Counted from the first letter of the stretch, positions 24,340-37,901 are shown. The stretch: 64,000 nt of DNA from Penelope pileata (GCA_013396635.1 WBMW01005646.1:124001-188000); one strand, 5' to 3'. Notes: generated from the letters alone by a model not told the origin. Made by a program: numbers and translations.

Positions 24340-27300
24340 TCCAAACAGCCTCTGCTCTCCAGTGGTTGGGCACTTTAGGCTATTTGTGATGGTCCCTGGG
24401 CTGTGAGTGGAAGTTAGCAAGGTGAACAGAAGGGTTTTCGATATGGTTAGATTAAATGTAATGGGCGGAATACGCCACATAACAATATTTCTAATAAATA
24501 CATTGGAGTATCAGTCTCCACCGGCCATTGAAAATCAGCTGTAGAAAACACGAGCATGGGTTCTGTCTACCTCGCTGCAGCCCGTCAGTTCTCCACAGAT
24601 CTGTATTGCTCTTCATGATAGCTAAAGCACTTCAGTTCCCTGTGCTGTGCAAGTGGTATGCAATGAAACCATGAACTATTAACCATATACGTATTTAATT
24701 TTGTGAGTCAAATGTGCTACTTTCTTGCTCAGAAATTTCGAAGTCTGTTTCCATGTTAAGAAGTACATACAATGAGCTTAAGTTTGCTGCCATTGCTGCT
24801 GCACACCTTGGTGGTGGATTCCCTGCTCGTCTGTGCTAAGAGAAGGTAACAAGAAATAATTACTGACCTCCAGAATAACCTTCATGATTTGTATACTTAT
24901 CCTATCTCCCCTTAGTCATCTCATCAATAAATTTCCCAAGCAAAGAAAAAATCTTCAAATGGGTTTTGTTACTTGAAAAGAACTGGACCTCTTCCTACGA
25001 TTGCCTGACGTGGTTGTTTTTCCCTCACTTTAGAACATCCAGAGCGGATTTTTTATTTTGTAGCTGTTATTAGCTGATTTGCTTTGATCACATTGGAAAG
25101 CACTGTGAGATTTTTCACCACAGAGCATTTCTTCAAGTTTTTGGTTTGTTTTTATGTATAACAGAAACTGATAAGAATTACAGTTGAAAGGGAGAAAAAC
25201 GATGAGTGCAGAATAAAAATTTGTTCTTTAGATTCCCTTTGCAGCAGAAGCTGCAATAATTTTGACAGATAATTTAAAGAGACATGAAATAAGAGTGTGG
25301 AAAGTACTTTTTCCTCAGGTTCTTTTTGACACAAGAAAGAAAACTTGTTTATATGTTAGAAATTCTTATTTTTTCCTGCTATGCTTTTCTTGTTTTTAAA
25401 TCAAAAGAATCAAGGAAATAAATCCAAAAAACTGAAAGAGGAGGATTTGCTTGCCCTGTTTGAAAGCACTTTGCTTTTTGGTGTTGCATTATGTCCTGTC
25501 AGATGCATCAGCAGGTAGCTGGGGAGAAAAGGTCGAATGCTTGCTTTCACTGTTAAAGGCCAAACATTCTTCCCGATGAAGGAAGTCCAGAAAAAACCTC
25601 CCCAGTGCCTGAGATTTTGATATGTTCATGGTGGTAATAATATCTAATTTTTTATTTGCTGAGGGAAAGTGTTATTCCTTACTATTCTGTTCTTCATGCT
25701 TTCCTTCTGTGTTTGGCTATGTGAGCTTTAAACTGGATGTTGCCTTCTGTCTTTGTGGGAGCAGCACGCTGGATAGGTGGAGCTACTTCTCTATTTATAC
25801 CGCATTCTGGAATCATCTGGGAATGTAAAGCTCTCAATCAATATCAATATTTTCACAACTTTTTGGAGTCACACATTGTTCACGCAATTAAAACAAAAAA
25901 TATCTAAAAATTGTGTTTCTCTGAATTTATCTTTGCTCTTAGTTCCAATTTACTCAAATAGCTCTTTGCCCCAAAACTTTCTCTAGACTTCATGGACTTT
26001 TCCCAGGGTGTTACCTCATCAGTTTGCTCTGCTGCATTCTCTAATCCTGCTGTATTTCTGTATTTCCTTCTGAATTCCCCTACTCCTACAGCCTCTCCTA
26101 AAGCACAATGCAGAAGTTCTCCTCCATAACTCCAATTACCGAACAGACTTCTTTAGGCATTGGTGTGTCTGTTGTTTTTGAGTTTTTTTGTTTGTTTTGT
26201 TTTAAGATGAGCATTTTTCTACCCATAGTCTTACAGCAAGTGATAGATGACTTTCATTTTCCTCATTTTTCTTGAGGTTGGTTAACGGATTCTGTTCTGT
26301 ATCCTGGGGAGGAAAGGTGCTACAAAATGTGAGTTTAAAATGTGAGTTACCATTTTTTCTTTCCAAGTTTCTTAGACATGACTAAACTGATACAAGCAAG
26401 CAATATTATTCCTTTTCATCATCTCCCATACTCATTCCTCTCCCCTCTGTGACTAACGCCAGGCTTCGTCCTCTGCAGCGTGAGCTGAGCTCTCTTTTGG
26501 TGGCTGTGAGCAGCTTCAGCCGCTCAGACAGTGAGAGCCCTGCGCAGCCTTCCAAACAGCCAGCATGTGTGCTGGCCAGCCAAACCTTTCGATATTGTCA
26601 GCAAATGCTGTGCAGTACTTCCTGGCTGGGAAAGAGAGTTAAATTGTTCTTCACCTCTACAGGCTGTTGCAAAACCAAATTCTGACCAGCTGCTGCTCTG
26701 AATGGAGAGGTCTTATCAATGCCAATGAAGGTTCAAGTATGTGAGCCTAAGAAACAATACTAAGCCTCATAAGGGAGCTTATGTATCTCTAACGCAAACA
26801 AAAGTAGCCTAAAACATTTTCTGAGGATGTATCTGTAACCTAAGGTCTTATCTGTATTAATATTCCTGAGGAGATGAAGCCGTTTTCCTGCAGACTTTGT
26901 GCAGCGCGTTAGGGAGGCTCAGCCTGTACAGGCAGCCGGGCTGTGGTGAGCTACTGGCCATCAAAAAGATTTAAGTTGCTTTAAATAGACTTGCAGGAAT
27001 CTGAAATACTTTAATCGCCTCGCTCGCAGCAAAGCATTTGCAGTGTCTGGATTTATTTATATTCTCCTCACATCCTCTAGAGCAAGAGATAATGGCTGAT
27101 AACATCTCCTTCTACCCCACTAACTTTCCATAATTATTGCATGAAGGTTTCTGCCTGTCCCCAGTCTTAAAGCACGGTGACAGGGCTGCCTGTGCAGCAC
27201 AGAGGATCTGTTTACCAGAGTAAATAGGAAGTGAAGAGTCAGGATTAGATACATATTTTATGAGCAAGCAGTATGTGGAAAACCATTGTCGTGGTGAAAG

Positions 27301-29973
27301 AGTAGGTGGTTCATTAAATTTTATAGGCAAGAAATTAGAAATTATCCACTGGCTACAGAACAGTAGGTTCATCCTGGCTTTGGACAAGGGCAGTGGTGAG
27401 GTGGAAAGCTCCTTGCCATGAGGAAGGAAGCAATGTATGTGAGAGACATTACATAATAAGTACATATTTAGTATCCTCTCCTTAAATCCCATTTTGTATA
27501 TTTCAGTGACCTTTTTGACATCCCATCTCAGTTGTTTTCATCATTGCTGTGATTTTAACTTGAACTGCATATTTGCCTTGATGTAGGAGTTTGAATGAAG
27601 CTGTCAATGGCCCTGATCCAGGCTCCTGAATTCAAGAGAAAAGCAGCTTGTCCTTCAGGGCCCAGCCCAATCTTAGCCTTCATTTCTGCATAAAACGTAT
27701 GAATGGTTCATTTCAGAATTCGCTCTGGGATCATCCACATGCTGACACCTCCAGCCCAGCTAGGTCCTCCATGCACCTTTCACTCCAGCACTTTAATCTG
27801 TGCTGAGTTTTCCATTAATTTATGTCATCCACAAACGTCTGAGCTTTTAATGACCAAGGGGCATCTTGGGTGAGACACGATGGGCTGCTGCTGACAGCCA
27901 GACAGCAGCTGGAGTTATTGCCTGTCCTGATCTCTGGCTGGCCATCTGGGAGGCTGCCCCTGCCTGCTGGATAGCTGTCAGGTTGACAGAGAGCTGATTT
28001 TGCTGCCCAGAAAAATTCTGGTGAGGCTTCTCTGCTTCTCTGGAGTTAGAAAGCTGGGATATGTGAATGCAGCGTCTGGCATAGCTCAGCTCTTGGGCTG
28101 GGTGTGTTCATTCTCTTCCAGAGGTGAATTTGCCTACCCAAAATCTTGGTCCTGGTCTAGAGCACCCCAAAATTTCATGAGCATCTGAGACTGAAGTCTA
28201 GCAGTGGCATTTCAGTTAAGATTCTTTGCTTTGATGGTATTGAGCTCTAAATGTAAAAAATCAGTAGTCAGAAGACATCTCCAACTCAAATAGTCATAGG
28301 AATACAATCACAAGGACACAGAAGCAAATGTCACCTGACTTGGTAGAATTCTCATTGCTACTGTTCTGTGATGCTTAGACACAAACAACGGTGCTATTTT
28401 TATATGCATACATAATCTAGTATCCTACCATCTCTGTCAAAATACTTTAAGGTATACTTTTATTATTTGTGCATGTCTAGTACAGTTTTGTGCACAAAGC
28501 TAGAAATTGCACTAAACTTAAAGAACAAGCAGCCCGAACACAGAATAATGTGCTGTTTGTGGATTAACTACTGCTTTTTTTTCTTTCTGCCTTTCTGGAA
28601 GGAGCAACAGGGTCAACCTAGAGCCTTGGCAATGTCGAAAGTTACTCAGAGCTAGGAGGAAAGTCTTTTTTTTTCCATAACAAACAGTGAAGGGAATGCT
28701 GGATTCAGCTGACATACGTTGAAAGTTGCATATCACAGTTCTGGTCCATGCAGAGGTGGAGATGAAACTGATGTGTGGATTTCGTAGGTCCTTCCACTCT
28801 TACCAAGATGGCATTCAGCTAAGTTTGTCCTCCAGTTGGCTGGCTCACTTTCTCTGTAGGGGTGTAGCTCCCTCCTCTATCCCAAGTCATTCCATGGACG
28901 TTTGTAGTGACTGTGATTCCAATCTCTCTGTTTTGTCTTGTATATTATATTGTTTCCCAAGATGGCAGATATTCACAGAGCTAATGAAAAGAGAACAATC
29001 AACCAGCAAACATTCATCAGTCTGATACAAACTGGCACCGATAAGCCCATCACACAAGGAAGCGGGCGTCCACATTTCTCACAGTCCTTGCACAAAGCTC
29101 AGATAGCTGGGTTCCCTTCATTGACAAGGGAAGCTAGAATCAGCAGCAGTCTCTTGACTGAATCGTCTGTTCTGTTCTCCATATTCAGTGGGAAAAGAAA
29201 AATAAAATGGCACTGTGAAAGACCTGGCGAACATATTTATTGAACTCAGGTATTTGGAAGCATCTAAGGCACATGCGGTTTTTGTGTTGGTGTGAGACGA
29301 TAATTCTTCATCCAGAAACTGGCATGGCTGTGGGTTTTGCACGTGTGTGCAAGTGTGTGTTGAATCTGCAATGTTGTACGTGCAGATGATCCAACATTTG
29401 CCAACGTTTCTCAGTAGTGGCACTATTCATTTAGGACCCTGAAGAAGAAAGAGGTAAATAATGGTTTAAAAGCTTCACAGCACAGCGTGCACTGCTTAAA
29501 ATGTTCCTCTGTTTGTTCATCTGAGATAATACTGATAGAAATTCTCAAATGTGGTCTGTAATAGAGAGCAACATTAGCTGTATCACTATAAAGGATAGCT
29601 TTTTATGTGCTACTTGTTTATTCAAATTTATTAAAAAGGCCCTTCAAATTTCAAAAGCTTCTGCATATGCATAAGCATTTAAGAGCCAGATCAGAATTCA
29701 GTCTGGCTGTTCTGATTTAGTACACTGAATGAGTAATGGGATGAAAATCAGGAAATAGAGGCTGTCTTCCACATTTTGCTCCTTGCTTATCTCGTTTTAA
29801 AAAATCTGGTTGTGCCTCAGTTTCCCTGTCTCTAAAATAGGAACATTTCATGTGTCCATATTTGTAAAGCACTTTAAGATTTCAGTTTGGTCCATCGATG
29901 CAAAATTTTATTTATTGTCTCTTGGTTAACACTGGCTGCTCATGGACGCTTTGGAAATCGATTCATCAGATGT

Positions 29974-30047
29974 ATCACAGAATCACAGAATCACAGAATT
30001 GCAGGGGTTGGAAGGGACCTCGAGAGATCATCGAGTCCAACCCCCCA
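29974..30047 (-). mobile_element. CR1 LINE 3' tail, heavily 5'-truncated
   Basis: About 74 bp remain. There are three ATCACAGA-type octamers, then GGGGTTGGAAGGGACCTCGA and a GAGTCCAACCCCCC end. This is the reverse complement of the CR1 3' UTR. It contains no coding sequence. It closely resembles the tail of the 37902-38312 copy, so both likely belong to the same subfamily. Confidence 0.93.
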
Positions 30048-30466
30048 AATACATGTAGGTGTACTGTTGTATCTGTGAGATTATTTCAATGAGAACTGAT
30101 TTAAAAAATCTCAAAATATATTCCCAACAAAACAGTGAGAACTCAATTTGGCCATAACTACCCAGGTTTATCAAAGATGCAAGTTGCTAATTATTGCTTT
30201 GTGTGTGTTTTTTTTAAAGCCACAATGACGTAGAGGAAGTGAGACACCCTTTGAAAAACAAATGAGCAAGAGAACTAACTTATTGGCTTCTCCAGGAGAA
30301 CTGTTCCCTTTGATATTCATGGCCAAAATCAGGTAAAAGTTTCTGGAAATAGGATCAGATTCTTATTCTCATGCATCTAAACCCAATGATGTCACGTTTC
30401 AGAGTCTGCACGGGTAACAGTTTGCAGTACTCAGATTTATGGACTCTGACAATACCCAGCCAGTCA

Positions 30467-31009
30467 CAGGTCGCTCCGAAAGTAATGCCTTCTATTTTAT
30501 TTCTTTTTTAAACTTACAACAAAGAGCACAATAACACTGTTTGATAGGTCAAATTCTCAACTACAAAACACTGTTCTTCAACACAGACACCACCACTAGC
30601 TGTGCATTTTTGCCAGCCATGTACAGGAGCCTGCATGCCATGCTCATAAAAATCTCCATGGGTTGTCTTTCATATCATGGTTACCACTGCTGAAATGCAC
30701 CACCACTGCCTCACTGTGCTCACATCCACTGTTTGGTCTCCAGAAATGTTCAGCAAGAATCAGTGAATGTCAATGGGTGCCATTTTTTCTGCATGGAGGA
30801 ATTCAATGCCACACCTTCACTCCATCTGCACTCCCACGTCACATGCCATTATGTCAGCGTGCCCCTCTGCTGCCATCTGTTGCACGGCAACAACGTGGAA
30901 TGGGATATTGGTGGGAAGGTTCAGCTTCTGCTGCCATACCACCAACTTCCTCTGATGTTATGGGCCAACATGATAAAGCAGGAGGCATTGCTTTCAGAGC
31001 AGCCCTCAT
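30467..31009 (-). mobile_element. Mariner (Galluhop/MADE1-like) internal-deletion derivative
   Basis: This non-autonomous DNA transposon of about 540 bp has imperfect terminal inverted repeats. The left end reads AGGTCGCTCCGAAAGTAATG (from about 30469). The right end reads GGCATTGCTTTCAGAGCAGC (to about 31003), close to the reverse complement of the left. The terminus resembles the mariner/MADE1 end type. The minus strand still encodes two transposase pieces. An N-terminal helix-turn-helix-like stretch lies at about 30690-30850 (FLHAEKMAPIDIH, a stop, then GDQTVDVSTVRQWW). The C-terminal tail lies at about 30520-30640 (WQKCTASGG, then VEEQCFVVENL). The catalytic D,D34D core between them is missing, with the junction near 30660-30690. 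Several stops confirm it is dead and could only have moved in trans. A clean TA target duplication is not visible on both sides. Galluhop is the chicken mariner described in the literature; that family name is from memory. Confidence 0.85.
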
Positions 31010-33233
31010 ATGACAGGGGCAGCAGACAAGCAGCAATGGCTGTAAGTGAATCTATGATGACAATCAGGGGATGTGCTTCCTGAAGGCAACTGAAGAAATT
31101 TTGAAGAAAATCCATTGATCTTCCTGCTATTGGTTCCTGTGGCCAAGTGACAGAGATCTGTCCTACCCCTCCTGCCATCTCACGGGGTGTCTCGCAGTCA
31201 CGTGTTGAGCTGCGGAAATGTAAGAGTCTGTGACACTGAGCCCAATTCATTCTGGAGTGAACTCATGGGCATGTGCTTTTTTTAACAGATAGTTTCATGC
31301 AGTGATAAGGAGCAGCCATGTGGCATTGCAACCTACTCCTTATTTACAGCATAAAACAGCTTTATTCCTGTAATGGTAGAGCCAAATGCTTTGCAAGCAA
31401 GCAGTCTGTACATCTCAAATGAGCTGTTCCTGTAATTCTAGCACGTGGTTGTAAGAACTCAGTAGCATAATTATAGGTAAGGAAGTGGTGGCGTTGAGAA
31501 GAGATGATGGAAAGTTTTTCCAGCAAATAAGCAGAGCTGAGAGCTTGCATCCTGCTGCTGCTGAAACACCACAGTGTCCCCAGGGGTCACAGAAGGAAAG
31601 CTTCAAACCATAAAGACATACATTGAGGATATCATAAACAAGACGCGTAGCCTAAAATGGAGCTCAAGTGTGCCTGGCCCTCAGTTAGCTTAGGAGATGT
31701 GAACAGGAGTCCTCTGGTCTGAACTCAAGGCTGGCAGATGGCTGCAGCCATGTAAGCAGCTCTGAAAAAATGAATCTCAGTAAGAAGTAGGGAGCAATAG
31801 GTGGGTTTTTTATTATTTTATTTGCTGCAGTGTCTCTGATTTAAATTAATAAGCTAGCTATCCTGGGCTTTACACATTGCACAACATTTGAGGAAGGCCT
31901 GCCCAGATGCTTATGGTGTCCAGCCTTGTGTCCAATAAGAAACATTTCAACAGTCACTCACTCCTACAGATATACAGAACGGAATTTTGGTTATTTCACA
32001 ATATCTAGTTACGTGGAGAGCATAAAATTAGAAACTGTTAATATTTTGACATTTCTTGGACATTGCATAAAATGTTGCTACATCTTTGTAATTGTACTGC
32101 CTGACTTCGTTCTTTTCTAAATTTATTCTCCTTGTCACTATCTCCTAACTAAGGAGTCAATATGAATATGTTTATGATGTGCAGAAGGGGCTTTTCACTG
32201 GTGTGAAGCAATTCCACATTGCGCTGGGCGTTTAGCCAGCCAGGGTTGTAGGCAAGTGCCATATGTCATTTCTCAAGTACATGATACATTCTTGCTGGAG
32301 ACCCAAGCATATTTTGCCACACACATTGCCCATCCGCTTCTTGTTTCTATCTGTGAATTCTACATGTTTCTCATAGCAAGCTTTCTGCCTTCTGTTCTCT
32401 TTGGAAATCACTTCACTGGTTATGGGTGGTATCAGCACAACCAAGAGCAGAAATGCCATATCTTCATTTCGTGTGGAATTGGAGGTTATGTTTGTCAGAC
32501 TGATCTGTAAATAAGGTACTCAGAGGAAGCCCGAAAAACCAATGAGCAGTACATGTCCATTAGTAGATTTTTAAAAAATAGCGCTCAAAGCATCTACTGA
32601 AAATAGTAAAGTTTTTCTGTGCACTCTGCCTGCAGGTGTCTGGCATCTTCTGTAATTTATAGGGAGATAACAGTTCTGTTTTATCTTCCTGTTTATTTCT
32701 CTTGCAACATTTTCTGTTTATTTGTAGGTTTACTACACTATGAGTGACTAAGTGGTTATTTACTTCTTAAATCCCCAAATAAATCCTTGAGAACAGACCT
32801 ATATTAAGCAAACAGGACTGTCTGAGCAGTGACAAAGACATTTTAAAAAAGAAACTGTTTCACATTGAAATCAAACTCAAATTTCTGCATAGAGTTTCCA
32901 TTGCCTCTACAATAGAATACACTTCGTGGGCATGTGACAGTGAAAAAGGGAGCGAGTTAGAGTGGAAAACTTGGAGGCAGAAGTCTCACAGCTGCTGACT
33001 GTATGGTGAGGACTTTCTCCCAGGACATGGATTCAGTTCTGCCCTTCTCTGCGGGATTGATCCCATGCTTTCTGTTTTTCTTCCTCTCTGTGCTGATCCA
33101 ACCTTCTGGAGAAAACTGGTGCCAGTGTTTCAGGCTGATAACATTTAATTTTGCATAAATGAATAACAAGTTCCTGGAACTGAGAATGAAGGTGCTTTCT
33201 CCAGGCTGGAGTGTGATTTGTACAGCCTGGCTC
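31010..33233. other. Unique non-coding DNA between mariner and LTR-like segment
   Basis: No element or gene is recognised. The minus-strand frame 30921-31250 starts in this block and runs into the mariner right end; it is not transposase. Confidence 0.6.
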
Positions 33234-33565
33234 TGTTAGGGGAACTGTTAGGCCACAACCTGAACTGGTGATGGAGCACCTGGAGAAGGGGTGTGGTGGG
33301 CCCAGGGAGCACAGGTAAATTGTTTGCACCTGTTCTCCCCATGTGATGGAAGGGGCGGAGCCAGGGCAGAGCCACCCTGGGCTCATAGAAGGGCCACTGA
33401 AGGGAGAGCATCTCTTGGGCCTAGGCTGCTTCTTGGAAAGGAGTGCTGCACAGCTGGAGATCCCCTTTAGCACCTGGGTGAGTCAAAAATTGTATGAAAC
33501 CTTTGTCTGTGCCTATTGTTAATACCTATAAAACCTTGCACAGGATCATAAAGAACCTGTCAGAA
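33234..33565 (+). mobile_element. Possible solo LTR (endogenous retrovirus-like), unconfirmed
   Basis: The interval has the layout of a short avian LTR. It starts with TGTTAGGGG. A GC box (GGGGCGGAG) lies at 33352-33360, followed about 20 bp later by a degenerate TATA box (CTCATAGAAGGG, 33382-33393). After a further 135 bp or so comes TATAAAACC at 33527-33535, which could be a decayed polyadenylation signal or a second TATA box. Base composition rises sharply to GC-rich between 33190 and 33480 compared with both flanks. I see no gag, pol or env sequence nearby, no second LTR and no certain target-site duplication. Alternatives are an unrelated promoter-like sequence or unique DNA. The 146-codon antisense frame across it (33033-33473) resembles no protein I know. 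Confidence 0.3.
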
Positions 33566-36340
33566 GTAATTTTTCTTCTTCATTTGCCATGGCAAGAAAA
33601 TCTTCCAGCATCGTCCTCCTGGCAGGGCTGTGTATCCAGCCATGGAAATCCAGCCAAATCAACCCAGTAAATTCACTGTGGATGTATGCATACACTGGAG
33701 AATGACTGAAGGTGCTATTCAGCTACAAGAGTCTCTGCCTTGAAAGGTGTACTCTAAAAGACTCCAAGCTAAGACGGCTGGAAGATCCTGAACTATCATT
33801 AATGTGGTTGTATACCTCCTGCATGGCATTTCTCTTTACTACTTTTGCTGTGGGATGGAGTCAGTCAGCTGAATTCCGTGAGTAGTTCCGTGGAGGAAGA
33901 ACTCTGAGGAAGGAGGTGAATGAGATGTGAGAAATATCGGGTATCCCAATATTATGTAGCTGCTTCAGGCTTTGGGAATAGCAGTGGCAAAAAGAATCCC
34001 ATTTGATTCTTCTCCCACATTCTGTAGGGACCTGCCGTGAGCACAGCATCTTTCTCTCCCCACCGTCAGCCTACCTGCCCTTGGCTCCAGCTTCTGCTCC
34101 CTGATCAGCCATAAGCAGGCGCCATGGCCAAGGGCTGATGGTGACCTGGGTAAATGCACGGTACTTCTTGCCTCCTGAGCAGGTGTAGTCCTTGCAGAAG
34201 CAAGCACCGCACCTGGTAACAATTATTGCAGATTAGTTTGAGATGACTAGTAAAAGTGCCCTACCCATATGAGTCTGAAAAAAACAGATTATTACAGTTC
34301 ATTATATTCTCTTTTTTTTGAGAAGATTATCAGTAGAATCTCAGGGAGAAGTTCTCTGGAGTTGTTTAGTGTCTGAATATCTTAAATCACAGCAAACTCT
34401 CCTTTTTAGGTAATTTGTGCAGATTTGGTGAGGGCGGGGAGGTTCCTGTGTTTGAAATTGTTAGCGATGCTGAAGATGCTGCTGGTTTGTGTGATACATG
34501 TAACTGAATAGATAAAACAAATGCTAATGGAGCAAACTTTGCAGTTTTGAATGGGCTTTATATTAATCAAAATATTGACTTTATAATCCCTGTCTACTAA
34601 AACTACCCTATGCACTTTTAAAATTGGATTCAAGGAAAATGGAGAAATACTTGGAAATAGAGTGTTTTAATTAAAAATACAGTTTCAAAGCAATTAAAAG
34701 TGGCTAAGTTTCTGGATCAGTTTTTCTTTGATCCTGAAATCTCATATAATCTGAGTATGACTCACTTCTAGGAAGATGTTAATTGAATAGCCCTCTGCTT
34801 GTCTCTTCCTTTTAAGCTACTGCGCTATAGTTTGGAATATGAACCATATGCTTGATAAAATTTTTAAACTGGTAATTGAAACAACTGCCACTTCTCCTGG
34901 TTTTGTCAGAGGATAAATATTTGCAATTTAGGAAAAAGAGCTAACTGCTAGCTCCTTGCCTCCACCTGGACTGCACCATGCTCTGATGTACATGACAGGT
35001 TTTGAGCGGTCTTAGACAGGCCGTGGTTCAAGAGATGTCGTCTCAAGTTGGCTTAGCTGTTCTTCCTCCACATAATTTCCCTTTGCAAGTACTTGGTTGG
35101 GAATCCCAGTCTCAGGACCCAATCTTATATCCCCATTAGCAGGAGGAAATTTAGCATCGTTAACTTCATTCCTGCAGTCATGTGTCTAAATAGCTTGAGC
35201 GTGCCCTTGCGTTCCCTACCAACAGACAGAGTATTATCAGCTCCTCCTTTGGTACATCACACCACAACTTAGGCAGAGAAGTAGCAAAGAGATGAGGCAA
35301 TATCAGACAAAGACCTTAAAATTTGTTAAGTTTCATGCTGCTTGCCTGCACAAGAATAAGACAGTCTTTTAGTCAGTAACGGTATCTTGCAGGTGGAAGT
35401 TGAAAGCTGATATGCTGGCTTCTTAGCTGAATTTTAAATACATAAACTGACATGTCAAAATGTAAGTATGAGTGACATCTGAGATCTCTAGTAATAGTTC
35501 TTTTAAGTTTGTCCCAGATTTGAGCCCAGAGCAGGATAAAAGATATTAGAATTTAAAAATATTACTGTTTCCTTGTCATCGATGTGAATGTTAGATGCTT
35601 TCTTTTCAGAACATGGGACAGTGTATCAGTACAAGTCATTAGCTGTAATGCCCTTTATTTTATGCAGAGTCATTTGCTGCTGGATTTGCATACATTTTTC
35701 TAATGATTCAGCCTGTCAGCTGTCGTGGTTTCTGCAATATTTTAATATCTCACTGTTCAGAGTTAAGATGGCTTATGAGACCTTGGATCATGTATTGATA
35801 TTCAGTGTGGAGCTTCATTATTCCAAGGTGGATTATGGACGCACAAACTTATTTTAATGGCTTCTTTGAATATGACTAATAATGCCTTATCAGGGAGATT
35901 TAATGTAGCTGTACAGTATGTTTAAAATAATATGACATGGGGTGTGCAGTGGACAAGATACCAGCATTTGCTTTATTTGTATTCTAGGACACAAGGGTAT
36001 TAAGGAGAAATGAAATGGCAGCTGCAGCTGTTGTAGGCATTCCCCAAAGGGATAGCACTAATAGGATATATATCTTCATCCACAGCTGAGTTAATTTTGA
36101 AAGCAGAGGATGAAAAATGAAACTAACCACATACAACAACATCTTGGTAACAGAGGTGGGAAAGAAACAGCCTCCCTCACTAATCTGTGACATCATTGTG
36201 ATTTAAAAAAAAGGAAATCCTTCCACTAGAAATGCTAAGAGACAGGATATTTGCTCTGCAGCTGAGGCGTTAGTCTGTCAAAAAAGAGCACTTCGGGGAT
36301 CTGTGTGTCTGATGGACACTGTTTAAAACATTCTGCAAAT

Positions 36341-36356
36341 ACTGTATATATACAGT
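36341..36356. repeat. 16-bp perfect palindrome
   Basis: ACTGTATATATACAGT is a perfect inverted repeat. It is flanked by CTGC and GCAG, which would extend the stem if AAAT on the left bulges out. It is too short and AT-rich to assign a function. Confidence 0.9.
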
Positions 36357-37236
36357 GCAGGAAATGCATTGCTCAGAGAGGGAATAGCTTTAAATCATTT
36401 TTAGGCCTGGCAGTAAAGACTATTTTTTATGTTTATGCTGTAGATGAGACATGGTGATAGGAATAGAAAGCCACAAAATCTGCAAGAGAAATTTTGCTTT
36501 TAGTCAGACCCTAACTTCATTCCAACTGGACTGATATTCTGGATGTCTTGTAAATGGCAAAATTTTTTTTAATGGAGCCAAACATAGCTTTTCATCTTCT
36601 TTGAGAAGCTTTCAGTCCGTCTCCTGGATCTCGGGGATTATGCCTTACTGGAAATTTGTCAGGCACAATGCTGTGGAGAAAAATGCTTCAAACCTTTATT
36701 TAATCTTCTCTTGACTCTCCTCCCACCCAAGGAGTGTGATTCACAGTAAGATGTCCTCATGCACAACAATTTGTCCTCTACACACTGATGGACTTCAATA
36801 TCTTAAAGCTACATCTTTCCTGTCAGTTCACAAAAAAATTGCTCCCTGCAGGGCAGTTTCACAAGAAGTGATGACGTTATGGGTGTTATATAGGCAAGAC
36901 TTTAATTTACCACTTGGTAAGCAAGTATTGCACATTGCAGGGCTACAAAAGAACACATCTATCTACAGCCTGGCTCAAGGCATAATCTGCCTGATGCACT
37001 GCTCTGTTCCTTGAGTTCTCTTTCTAAGCGGACTGGTACTGAAGGAGCAGAGCAACCTTGTCTTCTAAGATTCCTTGGAAAAGGACTTCTTTATGGATAT
37101 ATGGACTTCTATATGGACTATATGGATATGTCGTGTTAAGTGTGCCAAGAAGAAAGACAAGCACCTTATAGGAATGTCCCTTTATACTGTGTGTCCTGTT
37201 GCTTTCTGAGTGTTACAGGTTGCCATCTCTTGATGT

Positions 37237-37278
37237 TAGATCTACAGAAAATGGTGGTAGGTCTACAGAAAATCGGTG
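37237..37278 (+). repeat. Short tandem duplication, 21-bp period
   Basis: Two adjacent copies of TAG(A/G)TCTACAGAAAAT followed by GGTGG or CGGTG. A related TATGGA-rich short repeat lies about 110 bp upstream at 37091-37129. Confidence 0.85.
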
Positions 37279-37613
37279 ATACTTTCTGATTGCTTTTATC
37301 TTTTCTACGTTCTTTAGTTCATGATAGATATTTCAAACATTGGAATGAGGGAGGGCAAATCTATTAGGGTTTAGTTTGGTCAGAAGTGTTAGCTGTGCCT
37401 CTTTCTACCATTCTTTGTGCCTTTTTTCAGTTCCTGTGATTCCAGGTTTTCCTTCCCACCTTGTGTTGCTAGCCCTTTCTCTCGTAGTGTATGTAGGCAA
37501 ATGCATGGGTAGGCTTAGATGTGTTCACAATTCCGGACAAGACCCTGCTCCATAGGTTGAGCATGGTAAGTACGTAGGTCTGCATAAATTATACCAGAAT
37601 AGGGAATAACCAC

Positions 37614-37725
37614 CCACCAGATCAGGCTGCCCAGGGCCCATCCAGCCTGGCCTTGAATGCTTCCAGGGATGAGGCATCCACAGCTTCTCTGGACAACCTG
37701 TTCCAGTGCCTCACCACCCTTCATC
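37614..37725 (-). mobile_element. CR1 LINE internal fragment, diverged
   Basis: The plus strand reads CAGATCAGGCTGCCCAGGGC, then CATCCAGCCTGGCCTTGAA, then a GGGATGAGGCATCCAC segment and CTGTTCCAGTGCCTCACCAC. From memory this is the reverse complement of the ORF2 C-terminal region of CR1. Both edges fade into unique DNA, so this is an old internal fragment without the octamer tail. It shares orientation with the CR1 at 37902 but is more diverged, so it probably represents a separate, older insertion or subfamily. The boundaries are uncertain by about 10 bp. Confidence 0.85.
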
Positions 37726-37808
37726 TTTCAAGACAGCAACTGTTCATTTGCTCTGGTGAAAAAGAAATGTTTACTCATGCTTACTTGACTATGACACTGC
37801 GTTTTGGG

Positions 37809-37823
37809 TTTTTTTTTTTTTTT
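37809..37823 (+). repeat. T15 homopolymer between two CR1 fragments
   Basis: A run of 15 T bases in the 176-bp spacer between the two CR1 pieces. It could be the reverse-strand A tail of another retroposed sequence, but no body can be identified. Confidence 0.9.
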
Positions 37824-37901
37824 CTGAAACATCAAGAATAAATTGTATTGATTCCTTAGCTCTTTGGGTTGGTTTAACTTCTTCTGCTTAGTTCCTCTGG
37901 A

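Larger units (their letters stand above)
17878..29973. other. Unique non-coding DNA
   Basis: This is mostly AT-rich unique sequence. The only intervals that stand out are the candidate exon at 20028-20168, the possible old LINE fragment at 20735 and the short tandem duplication at 24302. The 126-codon minus frame at 27112-27492 and the others in this block show no motif. Confidence 0.6.
33566..37613. other. Unique AT-rich DNA
   Basis: It contains the palindrome at 36341 and the short tandem repeats at 37091-37278. No frame over 92 codons and no recognised motif. Confidence 0.6.
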
